Assembly: GCA_031417835.1 (NCBI GenBank)
Contig: JANOWJ010000120.1
Span: 4,265 to 68,264, forward strand
Direction of reading: 5' to 3'
DNA from: JADJLQ01 sp031417835
GTDB lineage: Bacteria > Bacteroidota > Bacteroidia > Chitinophagales > Saprospiraceae
Length of the DNA: 64,000 nt
The notes beneath the pieces were generated by a model. It worked only from the letters and a program-made list of their open reading frames with translations. It did not search any database and was not told the DNA's origin. This document shows, piece after piece, positions 43,488-52,755 of the stretch. The translations under genes were made by a program, and so were the position numbers. How positions within the stretch are numbered: position 1 is the first letter of the stretch; every line of letters starts with the position of its first letter.

Positions 43488-45149
43488 ATGGAATGGATAC
43501 TAGCATTATTGATCGGATTGGCGGGGGGCGGCGGAGTCTGTTACCTACTTTTAAACAAACTGAACAAAAGCACTCAAACTAAACTCATCCAAGCATCAAA
43601 TCAAAAATCTGAGCTCATCTTGGAGCAAGCTAAAATAGCTGCCAAACGGATCACAGACGAAGCAGAAGTAAACGCAGAAAAAATACTTTCTAAAGCTGAA
43701 GGTAAAAACGAACAGATCAAACAAAAGAAAATTCAGGAAGCCAAAGATCTCTTCAACAGTAAACGAAGTGAATTTGAAAAAGAACGGGCGTTGCACCTGG
43801 TCGAGATGAAAGAGCGGGAAATGATTACTGTAAACACTGAAAATGACCTTAAACGCAGGTTGAATGATTTTAAATCCAAATCTGAAGCCGTCGAATCCCG
43901 AGAAAGCGAATTGAATACGCTGCGGGATAATTTGGAAAAACAACTTAAGATCGTAAGTAAGCGCAAAGAAGAGCTAGATGCCTCGACTGAGAAACAGATC
44001 AAAGCTCTGGAAAGTATAGCCAGGCTCACTGAGTCCGAAGCGAAAGAACAATTGATCGATGCTATTCGCGCTAAAGCTGAATCAGAATCCATGTCTTATG
44101 TGAAAGATGCAGTGGAGCAAGCCAAAGTCAATGCCAACAAAGAAGCTAAAAAGATCGTAATCCAAACCATTCAACGGATGGCATCAGAGTATACCATCGA
44201 AAATACGGTTTCAGTATTCCACTTGGATAATGATGATGTCAAAGGCCAGATCATCGGTCGTGAAGGAAGAAATATCCGAGCTCTCGAAGCCGCCACAGGC
44301 GCAGAGATTGTGGTAGATGATACGCCGGAAGCCATTGTGATATCGAGTTTTGACCCGATCCGTAGAGAGATCTGTCGTTTGGCTTTGCAGCGATTGGTAG
44401 CAGATGGTCGTATCCACCCTGCTCGTATCGAAGAAGTAGTAGCCAAGGTCAAGAAACAACTCGAAGAACAGATCCGCGAGATCGGTGAGCGTACGATTAT
44501 AGATCTGGATATCCATGGTCTCGATCCATACCTGGTGTGGATGGTCGGTCGGATGCGATTCAGATCCTCCTATGGCCAAAATCTATTAAAACATTCTATT
44601 GAGACTGCCAATCTTTGTGCCACCATGTGTGCAGAACTGGGGCTCAATAGCAAGCTGATCAAACTCGCTAAACGCGCCGGTTTGCTGCATGATATCGGAA
44701 AAGTAAGTGAAGAAGATAGCGAACTGTCTCATGCTATCATCGGTATGAAGCTGTGTGAAAAACACAATGAACATCCGGCTATCATCAATGCCGTAGGTGC
44801 TCACCACGATGAAATCGAGATGAATAGCATCATCTCGCCGATCATACAAGCGTGCGATGCGATCTCCGGGGCGCGTCCAGGTGCTCGCCGCGAAATTTTA
44901 GAATCTTACCTTAAGCGGATCGGAGAGTTAGAGGACCTTGCGTTGTCCTATGAAGGGGTTCAAAAAGCATATGCCTTACAAGCCGGTCGAGAGCTGAGGG
45001 TCATTGTAGAGAGTGATAAGGTCAGTGATGGCTTTGCTGACGAACTAGCATTCCTCATCTCGCAACGAATCGAAAAAGAAATGCAATATCCCGGACAGGT
45101 GCGGGTGACAGTGATCCGAGAAAAAAGGGCCACTTCGATCGCCAGATAA
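43488..45149 (+). CDS. rny: Ribonuclease Y
   Basis: Membrane-anchored endoribonuclease that starts mRNA decay. 553 residues: an N-terminal helix (WILALLIGLAGGGGVCYLLL), a long coiled coil (about 25-205, Lys/Glu-rich), a KH domain around 245-300 (VKGQIIGREGRNIRALEAAT with GxxG) and an HD domain around 370-460 (LLKHSIETANLCATMCAEL, RAGLLHDIGK metal His-Asp, IINAVGAHHDE). The C-terminal FISxRIE-like tail (QVRVTVIREKRATSIAR) completes it. The gene ends the pheT-zapA cluster before a strong terminator. Confidence 0.96.
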   Translation: MEWILALLIGLAGGGGVCYLLLNKLNKSTQTKLIQASNQKSELILEQAKIAAKRITDEAEVNAEKILSKAEGKNEQIKQKKIQEAKDLFNSKRSEFEKERALHLVEMKEREMITVNTENDLKRRLNDFKSKSEAVESRESELNTLRDNLEKQLKIVSKRKEELDASTEKQIKALESIARLTESEAKEQLIDAIRAKAESESMSYVKDAVEQAKVNANKEAKKIVIQTIQRMASEYTIENTVSVFHLDNDDVKGQIIGREGRNIRALEAATGAEIVVDDTPEAIVISSFDPIRREICRLALQRLVADGRIHPARIEEVVAKVKKQLEEQIREIGERTIIDLDIHGLDPYLVWMVGRMRFRSSYGQNLLKHSIETANLCATMCAELGLNSKLIKLAKRAGLLHDIGKVSEEDSELSHAIIGMKLCEKHNEHPAIINAVGAHHDEIEMNSIISPIIQACDAISGARPGARREILESYLKRIGELEDLALSYEGVQKAYALQAGRELRVIVESDKVSDGFADELAFLISQRIEKEMQYPGQVRVTVIREKRATSIAR

Positions 45150-45192
45150 AGCATTCATTAATTACCAGTCAAAAAACAACTTCAAATAAAAA

Positions 45193-45216
45193 GGGCATCC
45201 ATCGGATGCCCTTTTT
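45193..45216 (+). terminator. Rho-independent terminator after rny
   Basis: Perfect 8-bp stem GGGCATCC / GGATGCCC with loop ATC, followed by TTTTT and preceded by an A-run. Confidence 0.93.
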
Positions 45217-45315
45217 GCTTTTATACCAAGGGGAATACACTTAGTAAAAGGCACATTTTTTAAAGATTCATTCCCTCTTTTTTTATAGCTTGAGCTCAAA
45301 TTCAAGATTGGTATA

Positions 45316-47037
45316 ATGCAAGGATTACAAATACTCGAAAAGAATAGCGGCACCTTTGATGCCATCGTCATCGGTGCTGGCATGAGTGGTGGCTGGGCAG
45401 CCAAAGAACTCTGTGAGCATGGACTAAAAACCTTGGTGCTGGAGAAAGGGCGAATGGTCAATCATGTACGCGACTACCCTACTATGAATCAAGATGCCTG
45501 GCAAATGGAACATCGAGGCGCACTCTCGTCAGTAGCTGCAGAGCGTCAGCAGATACAATGCAGGAGTGGTTTTATAGGTGAAAGTTCCAATCATTTTTTT
45601 GCAGACGATATTGATAATCCCTATCAGGAAGAACGACGATTTGACTGGATCAGAGGTCACCAAGTCGGAGGCCGATCTTTGACTTGGGGGCGACACACCT
45701 ATAGATGGAGTGATATGGATTTTACGGCCAATGCTCGTGAACAAATTGCAATTGATTGGCCGGTGCGCTATACCGATATAGCACCCTGGTACAGTTATGT
45801 AGAAAAATTCGTAGGGATCAGCGGTGAAAAATTGGGTTTGGCTCAGGTACCGGATGGTGAGTTTCTGCCGGCCTTCGAAATGAATTGTCTTGAAAAAGAA
45901 TTTAAATCTAAAGTAGCTTCTAAATTAAATGGCAGAACAGTGACCATAGGTCGAGTGGCTCATCTGACAGACCCGCAACCCTGGCATTTGGAATTAGGTA
46001 GGGGTAAGTGTCAGCTTCGCAATCGATGCTCTAGAGGTTGTCCGTTTGGAGCCTACTTTAGCAGCAATTCTGCGACTTTACCTGCGGCCAATAAAACCGG
46101 AAATCTGTCAATTCGGCCCGATTCTGTCGTGCACTCTTTGATCTTCGATGAGAAAACACAAAAAGTCACCGGCGTGAGAATTATAGATCAGTCGGATATG
46201 ACCAGTCATGAGTTTTATGCAAAGATCATATTTTTATGTGCCTCTGCACCAGCATCGGCTCAGATCATGCTGCATTCCACTTCAGTGAGATTTGCCAATG
46301 GGCTGGGTAATGACAGTGGCGAGCTCGGTCACAATATCATGGATCACCACTACCATGTCGGTGCGATGGGTGAATATGAAGGATTTCAGGATCAATACTA
46401 TAAAGGTCGCAGACCGACTGGCATCTATATCCCAAAATATGTAAATATTGATGGCCAAAGTCAAAATTCAAGTTTTTTGCGTGGTTTTGGATATCAAGGT
46501 AGTTCTGGTCGCAGCAGTTGGGGTAGAGGCAATGGCCAACCTCAAGTAGGAGCGGCATTTAAAGAAAATCTCTTCAAACCCGGCGATTGGAACCTCAGTT
46601 TGATGGGGTTTGGCGAAGTATTACCAGACCATAACAATCGTATGTATCTAAGTAAAGACAAAAAAGATAAGTGGGGTATACCTCAAATCGTATTTGATGC
46701 ATCACATGGGGCTAATGAAATGAAAATGCGAGAACAGATCAAATCTGATGCAGTCCAAATGCTGGAAGTATCAGGCTTTAAAAATATTGTTGGATTTGAT
46801 AACATCGGAGGCTTGGGCAATGGGGTCCATGAGATGGGTACTGCCCGTATGGGTCACGATCCCAAAACTTCTGTATTGAATAAATGGAATCAGGTACACG
46901 CTGTAAAAAACCTATATGTGACCGACGGATCCTTTATGACTTCGTCTAATTGTGTAAATCCATCGATCACCTATATGGCATTTACAGCCAGAGCTGTAGA
47001 TCATGCCATCACCGAATTAAAAAAAGGCAGTTTATAA
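45316..47037 (+). CDS. GMC-family FAD-dependent oxidoreductase (large subunit)
   Basis: 573 residues. FAD-binding GAGMSGGWAAKELCEHGLKT near residue 20. WIRGHQVGGRSLTWGRHTYR is the GMC flavin-attachment/ring-binding region; RNRCSRGCPFGAYFSSN carries three Cys. The C-terminal HEMGTARMGHDP and SSNCVNPSITYMAFTARA hold the active-site His and Asn. Family members oxidise sugar or alcohol OH groups. There is no export signal of its own. The next gene encodes a small subunit with a twin-arginine leader, so the pair may be exported together. Confidence 0.9.
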   Translation: MQGLQILEKNSGTFDAIVIGAGMSGGWAAKELCEHGLKTLVLEKGRMVNHVRDYPTMNQDAWQMEHRGALSSVAAERQQIQCRSGFIGESSNHFFADDIDNPYQEERRFDWIRGHQVGGRSLTWGRHTYRWSDMDFTANAREQIAIDWPVRYTDIAPWYSYVEKFVGISGEKLGLAQVPDGEFLPAFEMNCLEKEFKSKVASKLNGRTVTIGRVAHLTDPQPWHLELGRGKCQLRNRCSRGCPFGAYFSSNSATLPAANKTGNLSIRPDSVVHSLIFDEKTQKVTGVRIIDQSDMTSHEFYAKIIFLCASAPASAQIMLHSTSVRFANGLGNDSGELGHNIMDHHYHVGAMGEYEGFQDQYYKGRRPTGIYIPKYVNIDGQSQNSSFLRGFGYQGSSGRSSWGRGNGQPQVGAAFKENLFKPGDWNLSLMGFGEVLPDHNNRMYLSKDKKDKWGIPQIVFDASHGANEMKMREQIKSDAVQMLEVSGFKNIVGFDNIGGLGNGVHEMGTARMGHDPKTSVLNKWNQVHAVKNLYVTDGSFMTSSNCVNPSITYMAFTARAVDHAITELKKGSL

Positions 47038-47056
47038 ATTTAAACTTCAAACCGAC

Positions 47057-47653
47057 ATGGATCGACGAGCTTATATCAAACAAACCACCCTACTCCTGGG
47101 TTATACTTTATCAGCCGGGGCCATCACCCAATTACTGAACTCCTGCCGACAAGAGGCCGCTTTGGATTGGAAACCATTATCTTTTAATCCGCAACAAGCA
47201 GCAACCATCTCAGCTATTACCGAGACCATTTTGCCCAAAACAAATACCTCACCCGGTGCCACAGAATTAGGCGTGCCCCAATTTATAGACAAAATGATCG
47301 CTCAACTTTTAAACTCTTCAGAGCAGCAGAAAATGAAAGATGGGTTGCGGGAGTTTGAGGCCGCTTGTGTTAAAAAATATTCTACATCATTTATTGATTT
47401 GCCGGCTACACAAAAGGAGCAGTTTTTGACGGAACAGGATGAACAATCACCGGCTTTTCCCATCTCGATGTGGGGCATCATGCTAGATCCAAATCCTAAA
47501 CCAGTTACATTTTTTCGCCGCATAAAGAGCCTGACTTTAATGGGGTATTTTACATCTGAGAAAATAGGTAAAGAGTATCTGGTCTATGATCCGGTGCCAG
47601 GCCAATATCTCGGGTGTATACCATTGAATAATAGCAATAGCCATACCGAATAA
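47057..47653 (+). CDS. Gluconate 2-dehydrogenase subunit 3-like small subunit
   Basis: 198 residues starting MDRRAYIKQTTLLLGYTLSAG, a twin-arginine type leader with a Cys soon after (NSCRQ), so possibly a Tat lipoprotein. The body matches subunit 3 of GMC-type dehydrogenases: FNPQQAATISAITETILPKT, GAPQFIDKMI-like, and MGYFTSEKIGKEYLVYDPVP. The small subunit stabilises and escorts the flavoprotein encoded 19 nt upstream, which lacks a signal. Confidence 0.85.
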   Translation: MDRRAYIKQTTLLLGYTLSAGAITQLLNSCRQEAALDWKPLSFNPQQAATISAITETILPKTNTSPGATELGVPQFIDKMIAQLLNSSEQQKMKDGLREFEAACVKKYSTSFIDLPATQKEQFLTEQDEQSPAFPISMWGIMLDPNPKPVTFFRRIKSLTLMGYFTSEKIGKEYLVYDPVPGQYLGCIPLNNSNSHTE

Positions 47654-47747
47654 TCGTCATGCATTCATCTTTTGTTTCGATGAAAAACAGTACAACTGCA
47701 AAGGATTATTTACTTAACTCGACTTTCTCAAATTACTATATATTCAT

Positions 47748-47908
47748 AATGTTGTACTTCTCCGAAGTATATCGAACCTAAAAAAGAAATGATTTCAAAC
47801 CTTATGCTTCTACCGAAGCAATAAGCAGGATCCTACAGTTTCGGAGAAACTCAACCTTTGTAATAGCTACAAGTCTGAGTTTTCGTTACTTCGGAGAAGT
47901 ACAACATT
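47748..47908. repeat. 161-bp element with perfect 22-bp terminal inverted repeats
   Basis: The outer 22 bp at 47748-47769 and 47887-47908 are exact reverse complements. Each contains a hairpin (TACTTCTCCGAAGTA, TACTTCGGAGAAGTA). Two internal hairpins follow the same CTTC/GAAG plan: GCTTCTACCGAAGC (47806-47819) and AGTTTCGGAGAAACT (47837-47851). It encodes no protein. This is a MITE- or BIME-like nonautonomous element filling the gap before the LLM gene. Confidence 0.85.
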
Positions 47909-48021
47909 AAAAAATTTTGAATTCTGGGGCTAATTTGACAAAGCAGAGTTAACCCTACATTGATTTTTTGCCCGAATGTTTAGTTTCCGTGTACTTTGCG
48001 ACCTTTGCTCCACATAAATTT

Positions 48022-49059
48022 ATGAATCAAATGGAATTAGGTATTTCCAGTTTTGTAGAAATGTCGCCTTCGACAGATCAAAGGGGTCTGAGAGGTCAGA
48101 TCCGGATGGCTGAACTCATGGAAGAAATCATACTGGCCGATCAGCTAGGCCTGGATGTATATGCGATAGGTGAACATCACCGGCCTGATTTTATAGCCTC
48201 TGCTCCAGCCACTATCTTGGCAGCCGCTGCCGTCAAGACCAATAAAATAAAATTGTCCAGTGCAGTCACTGTACTTGGTAGCGAAGATCCTGTACGAGTA
48301 TACCAACAATTTGCCACCATTGACCTCCTGTCTAATGGTCGTGCAGAAATCATGGCTGGTAGAGGATCCTTTATTGAATCCTTCCCGCTATTCGGTTATG
48401 ATCTGGCAGATTATGATGAACTTTTTCGTGAAAAGCTTGAGCTTTTGATCAAAATCAATCAGGAAGAACGGGTACACTGGAAAGGTACCTTAAGGTCTAC
48501 ATTGACCGGCCAGGGTGTCTTCCCCAGAGCCTTACAAAAACTGTTGCCCATTTGGATTGCAGTAGGTGGCACGCCAACTTCCGTAGTGCGAGCTGCTAAA
48601 CTTGGGCTTCCATTGGCCGTGGCCATCATCGGCGGCACGCTGGAACAATTTGTTCCCATGGTAGAACTTTATAAGCGGACCTGGAAAGAGAGTGGCCACG
48701 ACATGGCTCACTTGCAACTCAGTATACATGTGCATGCTTACATTGCTGACACCGATCAACAAGCAGGTGAAGAGTTCTATCCATCGTATGCGGATGTGAT
48801 GTCTCGTATCGGACGCGAACGAGGCTGGGGACCGATGACTCGGGCTGGATTTGAACAAATGCGATCCCCGGGTGGGTCTTTATTTGTAGGAAGTGCTCAG
48901 ACGGTCACAGATAAATTATTGTACATGCATTCCTTATTTAATCATACCCGCACCCTGACCCATATGCCTGTAGGTCCCATGCTCCATCATCAAGTCATGC
49001 GGTCCATTGAATTATACGGTCAAAAAGTGGCGCCCATACTTAGAGCATCCATCCATTAA
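48022..49059 (+). CDS. LLM-class flavin-dependent oxidoreductase
   Basis: 345 residues from ATG 48022; an in-frame ATG at 47968 would add 18 residues unlike the family start. Luciferase-like monooxygenase fold: MELGISSFVEM, LADQLGLDVYAIGEHHRPDF (FMN-site His pair), LSSAVTVLGSEDPVRVYQQF, NGRAEIMAGRGSFIESF, and LPIWIAVGGTPTSVVRAAKL. It probably uses FMNH2 or F420-like flavin to oxidise an unknown substrate. The M48 protease gene begins 11 nt after it. Confidence 0.9.
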   Translation: MNQMELGISSFVEMSPSTDQRGLRGQIRMAELMEEIILADQLGLDVYAIGEHHRPDFIASAPATILAAAAVKTNKIKLSSAVTVLGSEDPVRVYQQFATIDLLSNGRAEIMAGRGSFIESFPLFGYDLADYDELFREKLELLIKINQEERVHWKGTLRSTLTGQGVFPRALQKLLPIWIAVGGTPTSVVRAAKLGLPLAVAIIGGTLEQFVPMVELYKRTWKESGHDMAHLQLSIHVHAYIADTDQQAGEEFYPSYADVMSRIGRERGWGPMTRAGFEQMRSPGGSLFVGSAQTVTDKLLYMHSLFNHTRTLTHMPVGPMLHHQVMRSIELYGQKVAPILRASIH

Positions 49060-49070
49060 GCATATTTGAT

Positions 49071-50135
49071 ATGAAGTCAATTATAAAGGGCCACTATCAA
49101 GCACATAAAGATGTTGATGCCGTCGATGCAGAAGTTTTAGTTCAATCAGGTTATTGGATCATCCGATACAAAGATCCCAAAGGTCATATGCAACAATTGT
49201 CCTGGTCGGAGGCTGAGATCATATCCTTGGTGCCAGGCAACACTTATGTTTTGCAAAACAATGAATATCCACGATTCATATCTATAGATCAGGCTTTGGC
49301 TCAACGAATGAAACCCAAGTCTGCGGTGTCGTCCTGGTTTAAAGACCGAAAGGAAGCTGCCCTTGTGGGATCAGTGACTATGATCCTGGTGTTGGGTATG
49401 CTTGCGCTGTGGAAGCTTGTACCTCTCGTGGCCAATGCCATAGCTACCCGGATCCCAATCGAGACAGAACAAAAACTGGGCTTGGAAATGCAGAAATCTT
49501 TTTTAAGTCAATATACCGTTGATACTGCGCTTACTTTATTGGTCAACGAATATTTGGATTCCTTACAGCTTCCGAGTTCATATGATTTACAACTCTATGT
49601 CGTACAATCTGACCAAGTCAATGCTTTTGCGGTACCCGGTGGCACCATCGTCATCTTTAGCGAAATACTTAAAAAAATGAAGCGTCATGAGGCGCTGGCA
49701 GCATTAATAGGGCATGAAGCCACGCATATCGAACATCGGCATTCTCTCAAATCGCTCGCTCGAAGTATAGCCTGGTCTTCAACCTTATCGATGATCATAG
49801 GAGGCTCCGATGTGATATCAGGTATCATGGTCAAGAATGTCAATAACCTCACCAGTCTCAAATATTCCAGATCACTCGAGCATGAAGCAGACACCAGGGC
49901 GGTTCAAATCTTAGGCGATAAACGAATCGACCTGATAGGGATGATTGAGCTGATGCATACGTTGCAACAAATAGATACTTCGGGCCATGCAGTCGAGTTT
50001 TTACAGACGCATCCATTGACGACTCATAGGATGGAGGTTGCTATGGAGGCCAGCAGAGTACAAAAATCTCCTGTGAGTCGACTAGATTTGTTATCTATCT
50101 GGAGTAAAATCAAACAAGCAGAAGGCGTAAGATAG
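49071..50135 (+). CDS. M48-family membrane metalloprotease
   Basis: 354 residues. The N-terminal 70 residues form a small beta domain, and a membrane helix (VGSVTMILVLGMLALW) lies near 103-120. The catalytic domain has LIGHEATHIEHRHS with the zinc motif HEATH at 215-219, and SRSLEHEADTRAV with the third zinc Glu. The C-terminal FLQTHPLTTHRMEV is the typical M48 closing motif (THP..xxR). Relatives (Oma1/BepA/HtpX types) act in envelope quality control. It has no close operon partner apart from the preceding LLM gene. Confidence 0.9.
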   Translation: MKSIIKGHYQAHKDVDAVDAEVLVQSGYWIIRYKDPKGHMQQLSWSEAEIISLVPGNTYVLQNNEYPRFISIDQALAQRMKPKSAVSSWFKDRKEAALVGSVTMILVLGMLALWKLVPLVANAIATRIPIETEQKLGLEMQKSFLSQYTVDTALTLLVNEYLDSLQLPSSYDLQLYVVQSDQVNAFAVPGGTIVIFSEILKKMKRHEALAALIGHEATHIEHRHSLKSLARSIAWSSTLSMIIGGSDVISGIMVKNVNNLTSLKYSRSLEHEADTRAVQILGDKRIDLIGMIELMHTLQQIDTSGHAVEFLQTHPLTTHRMEVAMEASRVQKSPVSRLDLLSIWSKIKQAEGVR

Positions 50136-50216
50136 TATATGAGATTGCAGATGCATCACCTGTTGAGTACTAGGTCCGTATTTTAGAATCTTACAATGTT
50201 TACCCGATCAGTGCCT

Positions 50217-50924
50217 TCATTCCAAGTTATTATAATATGCGATCAACTCCATCAACTCTTTTTCATTTAAAGAAGTTTTTTTACGTTTTACAAACGATGC
50301 GATAGATTTTTTATGGTTTGGTAGCCATTCTAGCAGTTTTTTGACATTGTATATCGGTATCGCAGCAGCTGACCCTAAACGAACAAAATATTGATCCTTG
50401 GCCCGGATATATTTTGCAGGAGTATTAGAGGATTCCAACGCTTTTGCAGCTTTTCTGTCTTGAAACGTGATGAATGATTTGGCCATTAATTTGACAGTAT
50501 TGGTATCTAATACTTTAAAAAAACCCATTTTTACCTTATCTTTTTCTTCAAAAGGTTGTGCTTGAAAACTTTGACCAGCGACATTCACTTTTAAAATATT
50601 AGGGCCTGGATCTAGGATATACTTGACATCTTCCTCCATAAACTCTACCCAATCATTATAGATATCATACCGCATCATGACATTTTTAAATGTAGCTTTC
50701 ACTGTATAGACTTCGCCAAGTAAAAAGGAATCATTCTGGTAGGGGCTTCCTTCAATGTCTGATGCATCCAACCGATGATGTGGTTTTCTATCCTTGAATA
50801 GCACGTAATCCGCCGCATTATTCACATGTTGGAATACCTCCTGCGCTCCCAACCTGGAGCTATAAAGCATGCAAATAAGGCCAAAACAAATCATTCTAAA
50901 GTTTAATGTCATTTTTCTAACCAT
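50217..50924 (-). CDS. Secreted protein of unknown function, paralogue 1
   Basis: 235 residues with a signal peptide (ICMLYSSRLGAQE). No known domain. It is clearly paralogous to the neighbour at 50955-51644: both contain GSPY..DSF.LG..YTVK, MRYD..NDW.E, ILDPGPNILK-like and KMGFF.V.D motifs in the same order. Both end in a helical segment with Lys-rich turns (KKLLEWLPNHKKSIASFVKR). The C-terminal half is shared by many Bacteroidota secreted proteins. The 30-nt gap suggests one transcript. Confidence 0.68.
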   Translation of the reverse strand: MVRKMTLNFRMICFGLICMLYSSRLGAQEVFQHVNNAADYVLFKDRKPHHRLDASDIEGSPYQNDSFLLGEVYTVKATFKNVMMRYDIYNDWVEFMEEDVKYILDPGPNILKVNVAGQSFQAQPFEEKDKVKMGFFKVLDTNTVKLMAKSFITFQDRKAAKALESSNTPAKYIRAKDQYFVRLGSAAAIPIYNVKKLLEWLPNHKKSIASFVKRKKTSLNEKELMELIAYYNNLE

Positions 50925-50954
50925 TTAGTGGGGATTTGATGTATAGATTGAATG

Positions 50955-51644
50955 TCACAAGGTTTTATAATATTTCCACAATCGAAGCAAATCGGGTTCA
51001 TTCATGTTAATTTTATTTTTTGATACATATGTCGACAACTTGTCTTGATGATCCGGAAACAATTCAATCATTTTTTTTATTGAAGTGACCAACTTGGCTT
51101 CTGACTGTAGCAGTTTGATATAATAGGCATCTTTACCCCGAGTAAATTTTGCTGGTATTCCTTCATGTTCATAAGGCTTAGCTTCGACCCCTTTTTCAAA
51201 TCGTGCAGAAGGTTTTGAAAATAGGATCACTTTCGCCGAATCGATTACATTAAAAAACCCCATTTTAAATCGACCTTGGCTTTCATATAACGTATTCATC
51301 ACCGTGCGGTCCGTCCATTGTATCTTTAAGATTTTAGGGGTGGGGTCTAATATAAAGATCTGACCATTGGATCGATACTCAATCCAATCATTAAATAGAT
51401 CGTAGCGCATCGCAATATCTTTGAGTACTCCTTTGACCGTATGGATCATACCCAATTCAAATGAATCGCGATCATAGGGTGACCCCGTAATTTCTTTAGA
51501 TCCTCCCGGAATGAAAAAAAGCGTCTTGGGCTTTATGATCAAGTGATCACCTACTGAGCCTCCCAAAAATGCCTCATTTTGAGCACTCGTCATGGTGATC
51601 TGACCTATCAAGACTAAGGCTAAGCAAAATATTTTTTTTATCAT
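50955..51644 (-). CDS. Secreted protein of unknown function, paralogue 2
   Basis: 229 residues with a signal peptide (LVLIGQITMTSAQN). Same architecture as the downstream paralogue (50217-50924): a beta-rich first part with GSPYDRDSFELGMIHTVK and MRYDLFNDWIEYRSNG, then KMGFFNVIDS and a helical end IKKMIELFPDHQDKLSTYV. Moderate divergence indicates an old tandem duplication. Function unknown; envelope or extracellular location is inferred from the signal peptide. Confidence 0.68.
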   Translation of the reverse strand: MIKKIFCLALVLIGQITMTSAQNEAFLGGSVGDHLIIKPKTLFFIPGGSKEITGSPYDRDSFELGMIHTVKGVLKDIAMRYDLFNDWIEYRSNGQIFILDPTPKILKIQWTDRTVMNTLYESQGRFKMGFFNVIDSAKVILFSKPSARFEKGVEAKPYEHEGIPAKFTRGKDAYYIKLLQSEAKLVTSIKKMIELFPDHQDKLSTYVSKNKINMNEPDLLRLWKYYKTL

Positions 51645-51748
51645 ATCATTGTAGCTTGAATATGTTAATCATACTCTAGCATAGCTAAAGATACCCGTAT
51701 TTAAATTACGGATTTATCCAATCAACAGCCGAGTGCACGATCCCCTTT

Positions 51749-52471
51749 TTAAAGTTCAAACACGACTTCGTCAAAGCTCAATCTTCGGCGCTCATAATAG
51801 ATCCCTTCAGGCAGCCCTTTGCCACAGGCTATGATCATACCTATATCTAAGACAGGTGAAAGCCCCAAAAGTTTCTTGACTTTTTTACCATCGAACCCTT
51901 CCATCGGGCAGGTATCATAACCTTGGTCCGTCATGCTCAACATAAAATTTTCCGCTGCCAGGGCAAGAGACTTATTGGAGACTACACGGATATCATTGGC
52001 GCTGGTCCACCGAAGAAAAGGGACATGGCGAAGATCATGCCATAGCAGATTTATTTTTCTGATTAAAGTAAAGAGTCCAAACCAGTCATTCCTATAAAAA
52101 TAAGGCATTGAAGTCCCGTAATACCGTACTCCTTTGGCTTGTTTTTTTTTGTCCGTGTCATTAGAATGAGTCTCAGACATCAGCTGTGCCATATGCCAGG
52201 CGCAACGGTCCTCCCATCTATCTTTTCTGCTGACAAAAAGTACAAGTTCAGATGCGGACCGGGCTGCATTTTGTTTTAGGCAGAGTGGCACCATAGTGCC
52301 TATTTTTTCTTTTTCTTTAATACGGTAAAACTCCCAGGTCTGAAGATTAGAGGAGTTTGGGGCCAATAATGCAAGTTGAAGTGCCTGTGTCACGGTATTG
52401 TGGTCAAAGGTATGTTGGGTATCAAACTTGCGAATGGAGCGTCTTTTGTGAATGATTTCGGTGAGGGTCAT
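51749..52471 (-). CDS. Nitroreductase-family flavoprotein
   Basis: 240 residues from ATG 52471; an upstream in-frame start at 52519 would add 16 residues not seen in the family. The fold is recognised by LTEIIHKRRSIRKFD (FMN phosphate contacts), LLAPNSSNLQTWEFYRI, NKSLALAAENFMLSMTDQGYDTCPMEGF and MIIACGKGLPEG. NAD(P)H-dependent reduction of nitro or quinone compounds is usual. A roughly 40-residue insertion (KKQAKGVRYYGTSMPYFYRN) makes it longer than standard members. Standalone gene. Confidence 0.87.
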   Translation of the reverse strand: MTLTEIIHKRRSIRKFDTQHTFDHNTVTQALQLALLAPNSSNLQTWEFYRIKEKEKIGTMVPLCLKQNAARSASELVLFVSRKDRWEDRCAWHMAQLMSETHSNDTDKKKQAKGVRYYGTSMPYFYRNDWFGLFTLIRKINLLWHDLRHVPFLRWTSANDIRVVSNKSLALAAENFMLSMTDQGYDTCPMEGFDGKKVKKLLGLSPVLDIGMIIACGKGLPEGIYYERRRLSFDEVVFEL

Positions 52472-52740
52472 GAGTTGGTTGGTTTTGCAAAAACAACGTA
52501 CGGTAAATAAGATTGTCAAAAATAATACAAAAACCTAGAGATTATTTCGACAAGCTGAAGGGTAGTAAATTCTGAATACTATCTAAATAATTCGTTTCAC
52601 ATGAATGAATATAGATTTAATAGCAGCAAGACATGTTAGGTGTCCGCAAGAGGTGTACTTTTAAATCCTATCCTTGCTATTCTATCTTTCAAATAATATT
52701 GGAACCTACTTTAGTATATTCAGAGCTTCTACAATTTTCA

Positions 52741-52748
52741 TAGTTTTG
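52741..52748 (+). promoter_or_regulatory. -7 box (TAGTTTTG), leaderless spacing
   Basis: TAnnTTTG match with 7 nt between its last base and the ATG at 52756. Confidence 0.55.
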
Positions 52749-52755
52749 TTCCAGT

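Noticed and set aside
43596..44579. Several long antisense ORFs opposite rny
   Set aside because: They are codon-bias shadows of the rny coding strand, low in complexity, with no start context or homology.
47748..47908. Classical terminator after the GMC small-subunit gene
   Set aside because: The stems are not followed by T-runs, and the perfect outer 22-bp inversion fits a mobile element better.
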